Origin: Sphingomonadaceae bacterium
Lineage (GTDB): Bacteria; Pseudomonadota; Alphaproteobacteria; Sphingomonadales; Sphingomonadaceae
Assembly (NCBI GenBank): GCA_030147805.1
Contig: JASBUR010000026.1
Span: 1-64,000, forward strand
DNA: 64,000 nucleotides
Direction of reading: 5' to 3'
Position 1 is the stretch's first letter, and the number at the start of each line of letters is the position of its first letter. Below, piece after piece: positions 29,008 through 38,445 of this stretch. Position numbers and translations under genes: made by a program. Below the pieces are notes generated by a model. It searched no databases. It saw only the letters and a program-made list of their open reading frames with translations, and had not been told where the DNA came from.

Positions 29008-30164
29008 CGCGCGTTGCGGTCTTCACCGGCACGCGCGCAGAATATGGACTGCTGTACTGGCTGATGCGCGCGCTCGCGGAGAGTCCGTCTCACCGGCTCC
29101 AGGTAATCGCAGCAGCCATGCATATGTCACCGGAATTCGGTGAGACCTGGCGCCAGATCGAAGGTGACGGCTTCGCCATCGACGCCAAGGTCGAAATGCT
29201 GCTCTCGTCGGATACGGCGGTCGGCGTGGCGAAATCGATGGGGCTCGGCACGATCGGCTTTGCCGACGCGCTTGATCGCCTGCGCCCGGACTGGCTGGTG
29301 GTGCTCGGTGATCGCTTTGAAGCGCTCGCCATCGCGCAGGCGGCGCTGGTGATGCGCATCCCGATCGCACATCTGCACGGCGGCGAGCTTACCGAAGGCG
29401 CGTATGACGACGCGATCCGCCACGCGATCACCAAGATGGCCTCGCTCCATCTGACGGCCGCCGAGCCGTATCGGCAGCGCGTCATCCAGATGGGAGAGCA
29501 GCCGGGCACGGTGTTCAATGTCGGCGCGCCGGGGCTGGAGCAGCTCAAGCGCGTCTCGCCCGTGCCGCTGGACGCGCTCGCGGCATTCATCGGCATGGAG
29601 CTCGGCGACCGGGTGGCGATTGCCACCTATCATCCCGTCACGTCCGGAGCCGAGGATCCCGTCATCACCGTCAAGGCGATGCTGACTGCGCTCGACGCCT
29701 TTCCGGAGTATCAGGTCGTTGCCACCTATCCCAATGCCGATAACGGCGGGCGCGCCATCATTCCCATTCTCGAAGATTACGCACGGTCGCGGCCCGGCCG
29801 AGCCGTGGTCGTGCCGTCGCTCGGACTTGCACGCTACGCCAGCCTCCTCAAGCGCGCGGACTTCGTGATCGGCAACTCGTCGAGCGGCATCATCGAGGCT
29901 CCCGGCGTAGGCGTGCCGACGATCAATATCGGCGTCCGCCAGGGAGGACGGCTAGCCGCCGCGTCCGTGATTCACTGCGATGCTGATCCCGAGGCGATCC
30001 GCCAGGCGATCGCGCGCGCGATCGAGCCCACTTGCAAAGCTATGGCTCGCACCGCTCAAAATCCTTACGGTGCGGGCGACACGTCCAGAATGGTCGTCGC
30101 GGCGCTCGATGCCGCCGTCCCGGCTGGTTCGAAGCGCTTTTTCGACATCGAAAGCATCTCATGA
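29004..30164 (+). CDS. legG: NDP-sugar hydrolysing 2-epimerase (NeuC/LegG)
   Basis: The 386-residue GT-B-fold protein removes the nucleotide and epimerises C2 to give the diacetamido-mannose-type precursor. NeuC/LegG features are FTGTRAEYGLL (7-17), VVLGDRFEALA, HLHGGELTEGAYDDAIRHA and GNSSSGIIEAP. The open frame extends further upstream, but ATG 29004, overlapping the legC stop, gives the conserved start. It is 4 nt overlapped with legI. Confidence 0.9.
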   Translation: MTRVAVFTGTRAEYGLLYWLMRALAESPSHRLQVIAAAMHMSPEFGETWRQIEGDGFAIDAKVEMLLSSDTAVGVAKSMGLGTIGFADALDRLRPDWLVVLGDRFEALAIAQAALVMRIPIAHLHGGELTEGAYDDAIRHAITKMASLHLTAAEPYRQRVIQMGEQPGTVFNVGAPGLEQLKRVSPVPLDALAAFIGMELGDRVAIATYHPVTSGAEDPVITVKAMLTALDAFPEYQVVATYPNADNGGRAIIPILEDYARSRPGRAVVVPSLGLARYASLLKRADFVIGNSSSGIIEAPGVGVPTINIGVRQGGRLAAASVIHCDADPEAIRQAIARAIEPTCKAMARTAQNPYGAGDTSRMVVAALDAAVPAGSKRFFDIESIS

Positions 30165-31240
30165 GTGACGAGAAGGTCTTTTTCATCGCTGAGGCCGGTG
30201 TCAACCACAATGGCCGCAAGGACTGGGCACGCGATCTGATCGATGCCGCCGCCGACGCCGGAGCGGACGCGGTGAAGTTCCAGACCTTCAATGCCAAGAA
30301 GCTCGCGGCTTCATCGGCACCGAAGGCCGGCTATCAGAAGCAGACGACAGATGCGGCGGAATCGCAGCTGGCGATGCTGCAGAAGCTCGAGCTTCCGCTC
30401 GAATGGCATGCCGAGCTGAGGGATCATGCTCAGGCGCGAGGCCTGGAGTTCCTGTCGACCGCCTTTGACGTGGACAGCCTCGACTTCCTGATCGATCTCG
30501 GCATGCCGCGGCTGAAGGTCCCGTCGGGCGAGCTGACCAACGCACCCTTGCTCTGGCAGTTCGCACGGAGCGGCATACCGCTGATCCTGTCGACCGGAAT
30601 GGCGACGCTTTCGGAAGTCGAGCAGGCGCTCGCGGTCGTGGCGCATGCGCTGAACTCGCCGAGTGAGCCTTCCTCCGTCGAAGAAATATGGCAGGCCTGG
30701 AGCCGCCGTGAAGTGCGCGACCGGCTGCGCGGCCATGTCACCCTCTTGCACTGCACGTCACAATATCCGACGCCGGCGCCAGAGGTGAACCTCAAGAGTA
30801 TGGATACGTTGCGCGAGGCGTTCGGCCTCGACGTCGGATATTCCGATCATACCGAGGGCGGGTTGATCTCGTTGGCAGCCGTTGCCCGTGGCGCAAAAGT
30901 GATCGAAAAACACTTCACGCTCGATCGCAACCTGCCGGGCCCCGACCACAAGGCGTCGCTGGAGCCCGACGAGCTGACACGGCTGATTACCGACATTCGC
31001 ACGCTCGACGTTGCCCTGGGCAATCCGGGAAAGGCACCGCAGGCAAGCGAATGGGATACGCGTCAGGCGGCCCGACAGCAGGTGGTCGCGTCGCGCGACA
31101 TCGCGGCGGGCGAGGTGCTGGCGCGTGACGACCTCACGACGGCGCGGTGCGGTCGTGGGCTGGAGCCCATCATGCTTTGGCAGCTCGTCGGCCGCCCGGC
31201 AGCTCGCGCACATGCGGCGGGTGAACCGATCGAACCATGA
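30161..31240 (+). CDS. legI: Legionaminic acid synthase (NeuB-type)
   Basis: The 359-residue enzyme condenses the 6-deoxy-diacetamido-mannose with phosphoenolpyruvate to form the nine-carbon nonulosonate. Motifs are FIAEAGVNHNG (8-18), DAVKFQTF, KVPSGELTN, LLHCTSQYPTP and GYSDHTEGG in the TIM barrel (about 1-285). A C-terminal SAF/antifreeze-like domain (about 290-357) covers the active site of the dimer. ATG 30161 overlaps legG by 4 nt. Confidence 0.95.
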   Translation: MSDEKVFFIAEAGVNHNGRKDWARDLIDAAADAGADAVKFQTFNAKKLAASSAPKAGYQKQTTDAAESQLAMLQKLELPLEWHAELRDHAQARGLEFLSTAFDVDSLDFLIDLGMPRLKVPSGELTNAPLLWQFARSGIPLILSTGMATLSEVEQALAVVAHALNSPSEPSSVEEIWQAWSRREVRDRLRGHVTLLHCTSQYPTPAPEVNLKSMDTLREAFGLDVGYSDHTEGGLISLAAVARGAKVIEKHFTLDRNLPGPDHKASLEPDELTRLITDIRTLDVALGNPGKAPQASEWDTRQAARQQVVASRDIAAGEVLARDDLTTARCGRGLEPIMLWQLVGRPAARAHAAGEPIEP

Positions 31241-31902
31241 GCGGCGAGCAGGCGCAAAAGCCGTTGCGGCTCATCGGCGCGGGCGGCCATGGCCGCGTGG
31301 TGCTTGCGCTGGCGAAGGCCGCCGGCCGAGAGATCGTCGGGGTTTATGATCCGCTCTTAGTCGGTCAAGGCTGCGCGATCTGGAACGGCGTCTCCGTGCT
31401 TGGTGGCAACGCCGAACTGGAAGCGGCCCCACCGGAGACGTTCGACCTCGCCAACGGGGTCGGGCAACTGGTCGGCAGCGACGTGCGCCGGCGGCTGCAT
31501 GAGCATTTCAAACAGCTCGGGTTCCGGTTCGCCACCCTGGTCCATCCGGCGGCTTGGGTGGCCGACGGTGTCGACATGGCCGATGGCGTCCAGATCATGG
31601 CGGGTGCGATCGTGCAGCCCGGCTGCTCGATCGGCGAGGGGTCGGTCATCAACACGCTCGCGGGTGTCGATCACGATTGCACGATCGGGCGACATGTCCA
31701 TGTGGCGCCGGGTGCGACGCTCTGCGGGACCGTGGACATTGCCGACGGCGCCTTCGTAGGCGCAGGCGCGGTGGTCATCCAGAATCGGCGCGTCGGCACT
31801 GGCGCGGTGATCGCTGCCGGTGCTACGGCAGCGCGTGACGTGGCGCCGGGCCATATCCTTATGCCCGGAAAGCGCGCCGCACCCTTTGACGGCGGACGAT
31901 GA
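31237..31902 (+). CDS. legH: Sugar O/N-acetyltransferase, NeuD/PglD-type
   Basis: The 221-residue protein has an N-terminal Rossmann-like domain (LIGAGGHGRVVLALA, 12-26) and a left-handed beta-helix of hexapeptide repeats (about 95-200), with the catalytic His in GVDHDCTIG. PglD/LegH enzymes acetylate the 4-amino group of the sugar nucleotide in this pathway. It lies between legI and ptmE and overlaps legI by 4 nt. N-acetylation is expected from pathway logic; O-acetylation (NeuD-like) is possible. Confidence 0.8.
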   Translation: MSGEQAQKPLRLIGAGGHGRVVLALAKAAGREIVGVYDPLLVGQGCAIWNGVSVLGGNAELEAAPPETFDLANGVGQLVGSDVRRRLHEHFKQLGFRFATLVHPAAWVADGVDMADGVQIMAGAIVQPGCSIGEGSVINTLAGVDHDCTIGRHVHVAPGATLCGTVDIADGAFVGAGAVVIQNRRVGTGAVIAAGATAARDVAPGHILMPGKRAAPFDGGR

Positions 31903-31909
31903 AGCCACG

Positions 31910-32956
31910 ATGAGAAATTGGGAATCCATCCTGATCGGACCCGAAGCGTCGCTCGATCAAGTGATCGAAACGCTCAATCACGGCGGGCTCCGCATCGTAC
32001 TGGTCGTCGATCCCGACCGCCGCCTGCTCGGCACGGTTACCGACGGGGACGTGCGACGCGCGTTGCTCGGCCATCTGCCTCTATCCACGCAGGTCGCCGA
32101 GGTCATGTGGCCGAATCCCACAGTTTCGCAGCAAGGCGAGACGCGCGAGCAGGCCCTGGCGCTGATGGAAGCGAGCAACGTCCTGCAATTGCCCGTGATC
32201 GACGCGGAGCGGCGCGTCGTCGGCCTCCATACCATCCAGGGCCTGCTCGACAAGAAGCTGCTGCCCAACCCGGTATTCCTGATGGCCGGCGGCTTCGGCA
32301 AGCGCCTCTATCCGTTGACGAAAGATTGCCCCAAGCCATTGCTGCGAGTTGGCGGAAAGCCGATCTTGGAGCTGATCCTTGCCGACCTGATCGAAGTCGG
32401 TTTCCACCGCTTCTTCATTTCCACGCACTACATGCCGGAGATGATCCGCGAGCATTTCGGCGATGGCCGGCGGTGGGGCGTTTCCATCGAATATGTCCAT
32501 GAGGAAGAGCCCCTCGGGACCGGTGGCGCGCTTGGCCTCCTTCCACACGATCGCATCGACATGCCGATGCTGATGATGAACGGCGACCTGCTGACGCGCG
32601 TCGACTTCCGCGGATTGATGGATTTCCATGTCAGGCAGTCGGGCGCCGCGACGATGTGCGTCCGTGAATATGAACATCAGGTGCCGTTTGGCGTCGTCGA
32701 AAGCGACGGGATGCAGGTCCGTCGGATCGTCGAGAAGCCGACCCACAAATTCTTCGTGAACGCCGGTATCTATGTGCTCTCGCCCGACGTCGTGCACGGC
32801 GTGGCCGCTGGGGAGCGGCTCGACATGCCGCAGCTCCTCGAGCGCACCGTGGCCGCGGGTGCACCGGTCCTGAACTTCCCGATCCACGAATATTGGCTCG
32901 ATATCGGCCGACCGGAAGATTTCGATCGGGCGCAAGCAGCTGTCGGCGAAGTCTAA
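31910..32956 (+). CDS. ptmE: Sugar-1-phosphate nucleotidyltransferase with tandem CBS domains (PtmE-like)
   Basis: The 348-residue fusion has two CBS domains (about 5-118) followed by a pyrophosphorylase domain starting VFLMAGGFGKRLYPLT (122-137) and containing PLGTGGAL and LMMNGDLLTR. This layout is that of PtmE, which in Campylobacter makes GDP-glucosamine for the GDP-linked legionaminic acid route. Its presence suggests that LegB here may use a GDP sugar. The CBS pair hints at nucleotide control. ATG 31910 is chosen over an upstream in-frame start inside legH. Confidence 0.85.
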   Translation: MRNWESILIGPEASLDQVIETLNHGGLRIVLVVDPDRRLLGTVTDGDVRRALLGHLPLSTQVAEVMWPNPTVSQQGETREQALALMEASNVLQLPVIDAERRVVGLHTIQGLLDKKLLPNPVFLMAGGFGKRLYPLTKDCPKPLLRVGGKPILELILADLIEVGFHRFFISTHYMPEMIREHFGDGRRWGVSIEYVHEEEPLGTGGALGLLPHDRIDMPMLMMNGDLLTRVDFRGLMDFHVRQSGAATMCVREYEHQVPFGVVESDGMQVRRIVEKPTHKFFVNAGIYVLSPDVVHGVAAGERLDMPQLLERTVAAGAPVLNFPIHEYWLDIGRPEDFDRAQAAVGEV

Positions 32957-32958
32957 GG

Positions 32959-33951
32959 ATGCGCGTCGTCGTCGTCGGGACCGGCAGCATCGCTCGCCGG
33001 CACATTGCAAACGCCAAGCTGATCTGGCCCGAAGACAATGTCGCGTGCGTGTCTTCGTCAGGGCGGAGCGTCGCTTCCGGCGAGATGCCGGCTGCGCCGC
33101 TTGCCGGCATTGATGCGGCGGTCGAGTGGCGGCCCGACTTCGCGATCATCGCGTCACCTGCTCCCTTTCATTTGTCGCAAGCCGCCATCTTCGCCGAGGC
33201 AGGCATACCGATGCTTCTGGAGAAGCCCGTTTCCCACGATCTCGACGAATATGACCGGTGGTTGCCGCGCCTCGCCGCCATCGCATCGCGCATCGACGTG
33301 GCGTATAATCTTCGCTTCCTGTCTTCCGCCCAGCGCTTTCATGCCGCCGTGCGCGACGGGGTGGCGGGAACGATCGTCAACGTGCTCGTCGATGTCGGCC
33401 AATATCTTCCCGACTGGCGTCCGGGTGCCGACTATCGCGACGGTGTTTCGGCGCGCCGCGACCTTGGGGGCGGGGTGCTTCTCGAACTCAGTCACGAATT
33501 CGACTATCTCCGATGGATCTTCGGCGACTTCGAGAAGGTGTATTGCATCGCCTTGCCGACCGGTCAGCTCGAGGTCGACGTGGAAGATCGCGCCGATCTC
33601 ATCCTGTCGGGCAGCTCAGGGCTGATAGCGAACCTGCATCTCGACCTGCTCCAGCGCAGGCCCCGCCGTGTCTGCCGCGTGATTGGCAGCGAAGGAACGC
33701 TGGTTTGGGACGCGATCGCCAACAGTGTTTCGTTCGAGGCAAAAGGCCATGTCGAAATGCTTTTCTCCGAGCCCGAGGCGGATCGAAACATGATGTATCT
33801 CGACCAGCTGCGTCGCTTCGCGCGCGTCGCACAGGGCCTGGAAGCGCCGCTCGTCGGACTATCCCATGCGCGCGGCACCCTGGCGCTGGTAGCAGCGGCG
33901 AAGCGGTCGGCGACATCAGGCGCCGCCGTCTCACTGGGAGAAGGGCTGTGA
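32959..33951 (+). CDS. Gfo/Idh/MocA-family oxidoreductase
   Basis: The 330-residue protein has the NAD(P) motif VVGTGSIARRHI (5-16) and the EKPVSH motif (Lys/Pro at about 90-95) of the family, then a beta-sheet substrate domain (about 120-280). It starts 3 nt after ptmE and overlaps legF by 4 nt. An oxidoreductase at this place (PtmF-like position) is found in Campylobacter-type leg loci, where it is linked with making the glucosamine precursor. The function here is not established. Confidence 0.75.
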   Translation: MRVVVVGTGSIARRHIANAKLIWPEDNVACVSSSGRSVASGEMPAAPLAGIDAAVEWRPDFAIIASPAPFHLSQAAIFAEAGIPMLLEKPVSHDLDEYDRWLPRLAAIASRIDVAYNLRFLSSAQRFHAAVRDGVAGTIVNVLVDVGQYLPDWRPGADYRDGVSARRDLGGGVLLELSHEFDYLRWIFGDFEKVYCIALPTGQLEVDVEDRADLILSGSSGLIANLHLDLLQRRPRRVCRVIGSEGTLVWDAIANSVSFEAKGHVEMLFSEPEADRNMMYLDQLRRFARVAQGLEAPLVGLSHARGTLALVAAAKRSATSGAAVSLGEGL

Positions 33952-34634
33952 CGACCTTCGCTTTCGTTTTCGCGCGCGGCGGCTCGAAGGGAGTTCCGCG
34001 CAAGAATATTCGTCCGCTCGGCGGTGTTCCCCTCATCGGCCACTCGATCCGGACGGCGCGCGAGGTTCGGGCCGTTGAGCAGGTCTTCGTATCGACCGAT
34101 TGCGACGAAATCGCTGGAACGGCCCGGTCGCTCGGCGCCGGAATCATTCGGCGCCCTGCCGAGCTGGCTACCGACACGGCGTCAGAGTGGGACGCGTGGC
34201 GGCATGCGATCGAGCATGTGCGTGCCGAAGGGCGCCGGTTCGATACGTTCTTGAGCCTGCCAGCGACGGCACCGCTCCGGTCTGCCGCTGACGTGGAGGC
34301 GTGCCTTGCCATGCTGGACGCGGCGACGGATATGGTCGTGACCGTAACGCCGGCGGCGCGCAGCCCCTATTTCAACATGGTATTTCGCGATGAGGACGGA
34401 CGATCGCGACTGGTCATCCAAGGCGAAGGCGTGACGCGGCGACAGGATGCGGCGCCGGTCTTCGACATGACCACCGTGGCTTATGTCGCGCGCGCCGAGT
34501 TCATCATGGCCAGTCGCGGCGTGTTCAGTGGGCGGGTCCGCTCGGTCGTGGTGCCGAAACACCGGGCGATCGATATCGACGACGAGATCGACTTCCAGCT
34601 CGCCGAGCTCCTCTACGGTCGAAAGGAAAGCTGA
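33948..34634 (+). CDS. legF: CMP-legionaminic acid synthetase (NeuA-type)
   Basis: The 228-residue cytidylyltransferase activates the nonulosonate with CTP. The N-terminal motif FVFARGGSKGVPRKNIRPLGG (about 5-25) is diagnostic of CMP-sialate-type synthetases. SLPATAPLRSAADVEACL and the IDIDDEIDFQLAE C-terminus also fit. GTG 33948 overlaps the oxidoreductase stop, and the stop overlaps the next ATG by one base. Together with legB-I it completes the CMP-legionaminate route. Confidence 0.9.
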   Translation: MTTFAFVFARGGSKGVPRKNIRPLGGVPLIGHSIRTAREVRAVEQVFVSTDCDEIAGTARSLGAGIIRRPAELATDTASEWDAWRHAIEHVRAEGRRFDTFLSLPATAPLRSAADVEACLAMLDAATDMVVTVTPAARSPYFNMVFRDEDGRSRLVIQGEGVTRRQDAAPVFDMTTVAYVARAEFIMASRGVFSGRVRSVVVPKHRAIDIDDEIDFQLAELLYGRKES

Positions 34635-35401
34635 TGCGGCTTGATGGCAAGACGATCGTAATCGCCGGCGCTGGCGGACGCATCGGCCGCGAGATCGTGA
34701 CCGGCGCCCGCCAGCTCGGCGCCAACGTGGTCGCAGCAGATGTTGGCCCGCCGGCGATTGCCGCGCTGGCGGATCATTTCGCCGGCGACGCGGGTATCGC
34801 GGTCGTGAAGGCGGACATAGGCGACGCCACGTCGATCGCCGGCTTGTTGGCATCGGCGGAGGCCCGGTTCGGCGCCGTCAGCGGCGCGGTGAACACCGCC
34901 TATCCGCGCAATAGTCGCTATGGTGCGGCATTCCCCGACGTCACCTATGCCGATTTCGCGGAGAATGTCGGCCTCCACCTGGGTGGTTACTTCATCTTCA
35001 TGCAGCAGTGCGCCGCCTATGCGCGCGCCGGCGGTGGCGACTTCGCGATGGTCAATCTTTCGTCGATCTACGGTTCGATGGCGCCGCGGTTGGAGCTCTA
35101 TGAGGGCACCGCGATGACGATGCCGGTCGAATATGCGGCCATCAAGGCGGGCCTTGAACATGTGACCCGCTATGTGAACGCCTATATGAAGGGGACGCGG
35201 TTTCGCGCGAACTGCGTCAGCCCGGGCGGAATTCTGGCCGGCCAAGACGAGCGTTTTCTCGAACGTTACGCGCGGCACACGATGCACAAGGGCATGCTCG
35301 ATTCCCGCGATGTGGTGGGCGCGGTGCTCTTCGCGCTGTCGGACTCGTCGCGTTACATGGTCGGGCAGAACATCATCGTGGATGACGGATTTTCATTGTG
35401 A
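34634..35401 (+). CDS. ptmA: Short-chain dehydrogenase (PtmA-like)
   Basis: The 255-residue classical SDR has GAGGRIGREIV (12-22), NLSSIYG with the catalytic Ser, YAAIKAGLEH as YxxxK and the VDDGFSL C-terminus. PtmA-type SDRs are found in legionaminic acid and flagellin-glycan loci of Campylobacter. Its position right after legF supports this, but the exact reaction (precursor synthesis or late modification) is unclear. The start overlaps the legF stop by one base. Confidence 0.75.
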   Translation: MRLDGKTIVIAGAGGRIGREIVTGARQLGANVVAADVGPPAIAALADHFAGDAGIAVVKADIGDATSIAGLLASAEARFGAVSGAVNTAYPRNSRYGAAFPDVTYADFAENVGLHLGGYFIFMQQCAAYARAGGGDFAMVNLSSIYGSMAPRLELYEGTAMTMPVEYAAIKAGLEHVTRYVNAYMKGTRFRANCVSPGGILAGQDERFLERYARHTMHKGMLDSRDVVGAVLFALSDSSRYMVGQNIIVDDGFSL

Positions 35402-35410
35402 TCCGCTGCG

Positions 35411-36670
35411 GTGGCTAGCCTGACGGTCGCCCGCCGCCGGCGGCTCGCCGACTATCTCGCCGCTACGCGCAACGAGATCGTGGTCGACGAGCATTTGCTC
35501 GCGCTTTCGAATCTTCGCGCGCAATCGGCTGGCCATATCCCGCGCGCGGCGCGATGGGTGCCTATCGCCAAGCGCTTTCCGCACGGCGTGCGCCTGCTGG
35601 CGGCGCTGGTGGTACTCGCTTGGCGTCTCGGCGGCGGCGCCTTGTTCCTGTTCGCCGACTTTCTGCCGCGCTGGCGTCAGGCGCCGGCCGCGTCCCGGAC
35701 CGCGCTGCCGTCACCCGCCTATGTGCTTGGACTTTCGTCCCGCGTCAGCGATGTCGTCCGCCCCGAGCTGTTGTCCGACCTTCCCGAAACCTGGATCACG
35801 ATGCCCTGGGCGCCCATGGCACGCCTCCCGGCAGGCGTACGGGCGATCGACGTCTTCTCTCTGCTGTCCCGCGACGACCTTCGCCAGGCGCTCGTCGACG
35901 CGCTTGTCGCGTCGCGGCATCTCGGCTCGCGCGCCCGGATTGCCCGCTGGGCGCTACAGAGCTATACCGCGTTCAAATGGTTCGCCGTGCGCGCCGCGAT
36001 CGATCGGCTCGAGGGCGAACTGGTGATGGCGGAGCATTTCGACCGCTGGGCAGTGCTCGTCGACCGGTCGGTACGAAGCCGCCGGCGCCGGTTGACGCTG
36101 ATCCAGCACGGGGCCGTGGCCGGGCTGGACGGTGGTGGGCAAAGCGAATATGGCCTCCCGCGCCTTCCGACCAAGTTGCAATGCGTTAGCCGCCTCTTTG
36201 TCTATGGCGATGCCGATGAGGCGGTGTTCCGCAGGGCGATCCTGGGCGCCGCAGTCGAACGTAACGGACTCGAAGTGCAGCATTTCAAGCCCAGCATCAC
36301 GATGCAGCCGCGATCGACCCAGGGCGTCGCCCTGCTCTTCATCGGACATCCGCTGTGCGAACCGCTGCAGGAGGCGATCTTCGCAGAGCTTCGAAAGCGC
36401 ATCGCCGTCGATGCGTTCTACAAGCCGCACCCGCTAGCGCCGATGTCAGCCTCGATGAAGACTGTCGGCTGGCATCTAATAACCGAGGCCGATCACTTTC
36501 CAGCGGTCGACCTCGTAATCTCCTATCCTTCGACGCTGGTCGTCGAGTATGGAGCCGTAGGGGTCCCTGCCGTGGTTCATCCGTTGACCGCCGACATCGC
36601 AGCGCGCGATGACGTCGTGCATGGGGTATTGGCAAGGGCCGGGACAGTCCTTCAACCCCCGATCGCGTGA
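35411..36670 (+). CDS. Putative nonulosonate (sialyltransferase-like) glycosyltransferase
   Basis: The 419-residue protein is not one I recognise by full sequence. It has an IQHGAVAG segment (231-238), FYKPHP with an HP motif (336-341), and SYPSTLVVEYGAVGVPAV (371-388). HP plus a downstream Ser/Thr motif in a GT-B-like C-terminal domain recalls bacterial sialyltransferase families (GT38/52/80/97), which use CMP-sugars. It lies between the CMP-legionaminate synthetase block and the acetamidino genes and is the only transferase there, so a CMP-legionaminate transferase role is a good inference. The start is GTG 35411. A short hydrophobic stretch at about 60-82 may anchor it at the membrane. Confidence 0.55.
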   Translation: MASLTVARRRRLADYLAATRNEIVVDEHLLALSNLRAQSAGHIPRAARWVPIAKRFPHGVRLLAALVVLAWRLGGGALFLFADFLPRWRQAPAASRTALPSPAYVLGLSSRVSDVVRPELLSDLPETWITMPWAPMARLPAGVRAIDVFSLLSRDDLRQALVDALVASRHLGSRARIARWALQSYTAFKWFAVRAAIDRLEGELVMAEHFDRWAVLVDRSVRSRRRRLTLIQHGAVAGLDGGGQSEYGLPRLPTKLQCVSRLFVYGDADEAVFRRAILGAAVERNGLEVQHFKPSITMQPRSTQGVALLFIGHPLCEPLQEAIFAELRKRIAVDAFYKPHPLAPMSASMKTVGWHLITEADHFPAVDLVISYPSTLVVEYGAVGVPAVVHPLTADIAARDDVVHGVLARAGTVLQPPIA

Positions 36671-36697
36671 CGGTAGCGAAGGCCAAAGAGTCGAGCC

Positions 36698-37837
36698 ATG
36701 CAGCGCCCATATCAAATCTGCACCCACTGCGTCATGGACACGTCCGACCCGAATATTCGGTTCGGATCTGACGGGCGTTGCGATTATTGCGAGAATTTCG
36801 AGACAGTCATCCGGCCGAACTGGCACACCGACGAACGCGGCGCCGCCGAGCTCGACCAGCTGGCGGACAAGATCCGCGCTGACGGCAAGGGGCGGGACTT
36901 CGATTGTATCATCGGACTGAGCGGCGGGCTCGACAGCTCCTATGCCGCTCATGTCGCGCGCGAGCGCATGGGGCTGCGGCCCTTGCTCTTTCACGTCGAT
37001 GCGGGCTGGAACACTGACCAGGCGGTAGGCAATATCGAGAAGCTCGTGGATGGGCTCGGCAGCGAGCTCTACACCGAGGTGGTCAACTGGCAGGAGATGA
37101 AAGACCTCCAGCTGGCTTTCCTCCGTTCGCAGATTCCGGACCAGGATCTTCCTCAGGACGCCGCCTTCTTCTCGGGCCTCTACAAATTCGCGCGCAAGAA
37201 CCGCATCAAATATGTGATCACCGGCTCGAACTTCTCGACCGAATGCTGCCGCGAGCCGGAAGAATGGGGCGGCTACCTCGGCATCGACAAGACGCTGTTC
37301 AAGGACATTCATTCGCGCTTCGGAAAGCGGCCGCTCAAGAGCTTCCCGCTGGTGGACATCCTCGTCTACAAGGGCTTGTATCAGCAAGTGCTTGGCATGG
37401 AGGTGGCGAAGCCCCTCAATCTCGTTCCCTTCATCAAGAAGGACGCGGAGGCGGAACTGGCTAGCCGCTACAAGTGGGAATCCTTCCAGCACAAGCATCA
37501 TGAATCGCGGTTCACGCGATTCTACGAGGATTATTGGCTTCCCCGGAAGTTCGGCTTCCAGAAGCGCCGCGCGCATTTTTCGAGCCTCATCATGACGGGT
37601 CAGATGGACCGCGACGCGGCGATCAGCCGGCTGGCACATCCCGAGATGAGCGAGGATTTCCTGCGTCACGAGTTCGAATATGTGGCGACGAAGCTCGGTA
37701 TCACCGTCGATGAGCTGCGCGCGATCTTCGAAGGCGAGAACAAGACCTATCGCGACTATCGCAACAAGCGATGGTTGATCGGGCTCGGCACCAACGCGCT
37801 GCGGTTGCTCGGCACCGAGAAGAGGTTTTTCAGGTGA
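36698..37837 (+). CDS. N-acetyl sugar amidotransferase (WbpG/PseA-like)
   Basis: The 379-residue ATP-pyrophosphatase-type enzyme converts an N-acetyl group to an acetamidino group using ammonia. The PP-loop SGGLDSS is at 75-81. An N-terminal zinc-ribbon-like Cys set (Cys8, Cys11, Cys28, Cys31 in CTHC and CDYC) is typical of WbpG/PseA/LegA. It is followed by dedicated hisH and hisF copies, as in Pseudomonas and Legionella loci making acetamidino sugars. It overlaps hisH by 4 nt. Confidence 0.9.
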   Translation: MQRPYQICTHCVMDTSDPNIRFGSDGRCDYCENFETVIRPNWHTDERGAAELDQLADKIRADGKGRDFDCIIGLSGGLDSSYAAHVARERMGLRPLLFHVDAGWNTDQAVGNIEKLVDGLGSELYTEVVNWQEMKDLQLAFLRSQIPDQDLPQDAAFFSGLYKFARKNRIKYVITGSNFSTECCREPEEWGGYLGIDKTLFKDIHSRFGKRPLKSFPLVDILVYKGLYQQVLGMEVAKPLNLVPFIKKDAEAELASRYKWESFQHKHHESRFTRFYEDYWLPRKFGFQKRRAHFSSLIMTGQMDRDAAISRLAHPEMSEDFLRHEFEYVATKLGITVDELRAIFEGENKTYRDYRNKRWLIGLGTNALRLLGTEKRFFR

Positions 37838-38445
37838 TCCATGTCGTCGACTATGGCCTCGGCAACGTTCAGGCCTTCCTCACCATGTTCAAGCGCTTGG
37901 GATTTGCTGCGAAGGCCGCAAAAACCGGAGACGACCTGGTTGCGGCCGACAAGATCATTCTTCCCGGTGTCGGCGCGTTCGACCACGCCATCGAGCTGCT
38001 AGATGCATCGGGAATGCGCGGCCAGCTCGAGGAGCGCGTCGTTTCTGCGAAAGTGCCGCTGCTCGGCGTGTGCGTCGGCATGCAGATGCTGGCTTCGGGA
38101 AGCGACGAAGGCGAAGCGCCTGGGCTGGGCTGGGTTCCGGGGCGGGTCAGGTCGCTGCGAACCAACCAGGATGCCCGGTATCTGCCGCGGCCGCATATGG
38201 GCTGGAACGACGTGATCCCGGGGGCGGCGGAACCGATTTTCGCCGGAATGACCGATCCACGCTTCTACTTCCTCCACTCCTATTATTTCGATTGCGATGT
38301 GTCGTCCGAGGTCATTGCGCGGGCGTCCTATGGCCTAGATTTCGCTTGTGCCGTACGGTCGGGCAATGTCTACGGCGTTCAGTTCCATCCTGAGAAGAGC
38401 CACCATTTCGGGGCTCAGCTCCTGAAGAATTTCGCGGAACTCTGA
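37834..38445 (+). CDS. hisH2: HisH-type glutamine amidotransferase for acetamidino synthesis
   Basis: The 203-residue class I glutaminase releases ammonia for the amidotransferase via HisF2. The triad is Cys80 (GVCVGMQM), His185 and Glu187 (QFHPEKS). The context (amidotransferase, hisH, hisF, all overlapping) rather than a his operon marks it as the polysaccharide paralogue. GTG 37834 overlaps the previous stop by 4 nt. Confidence 0.9.
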   Translation: MIHVVDYGLGNVQAFLTMFKRLGFAAKAAKTGDDLVAADKIILPGVGAFDHAIELLDASGMRGQLEERVVSAKVPLLGVCVGMQMLASGSDEGEAPGLGWVPGRVRSLRTNQDARYLPRPHMGWNDVIPGAAEPIFAGMTDPRFYFLHSYYFDCDVSSEVIARASYGLDFACAVRSGNVYGVQFHPEKSHHFGAQLLKNFAEL

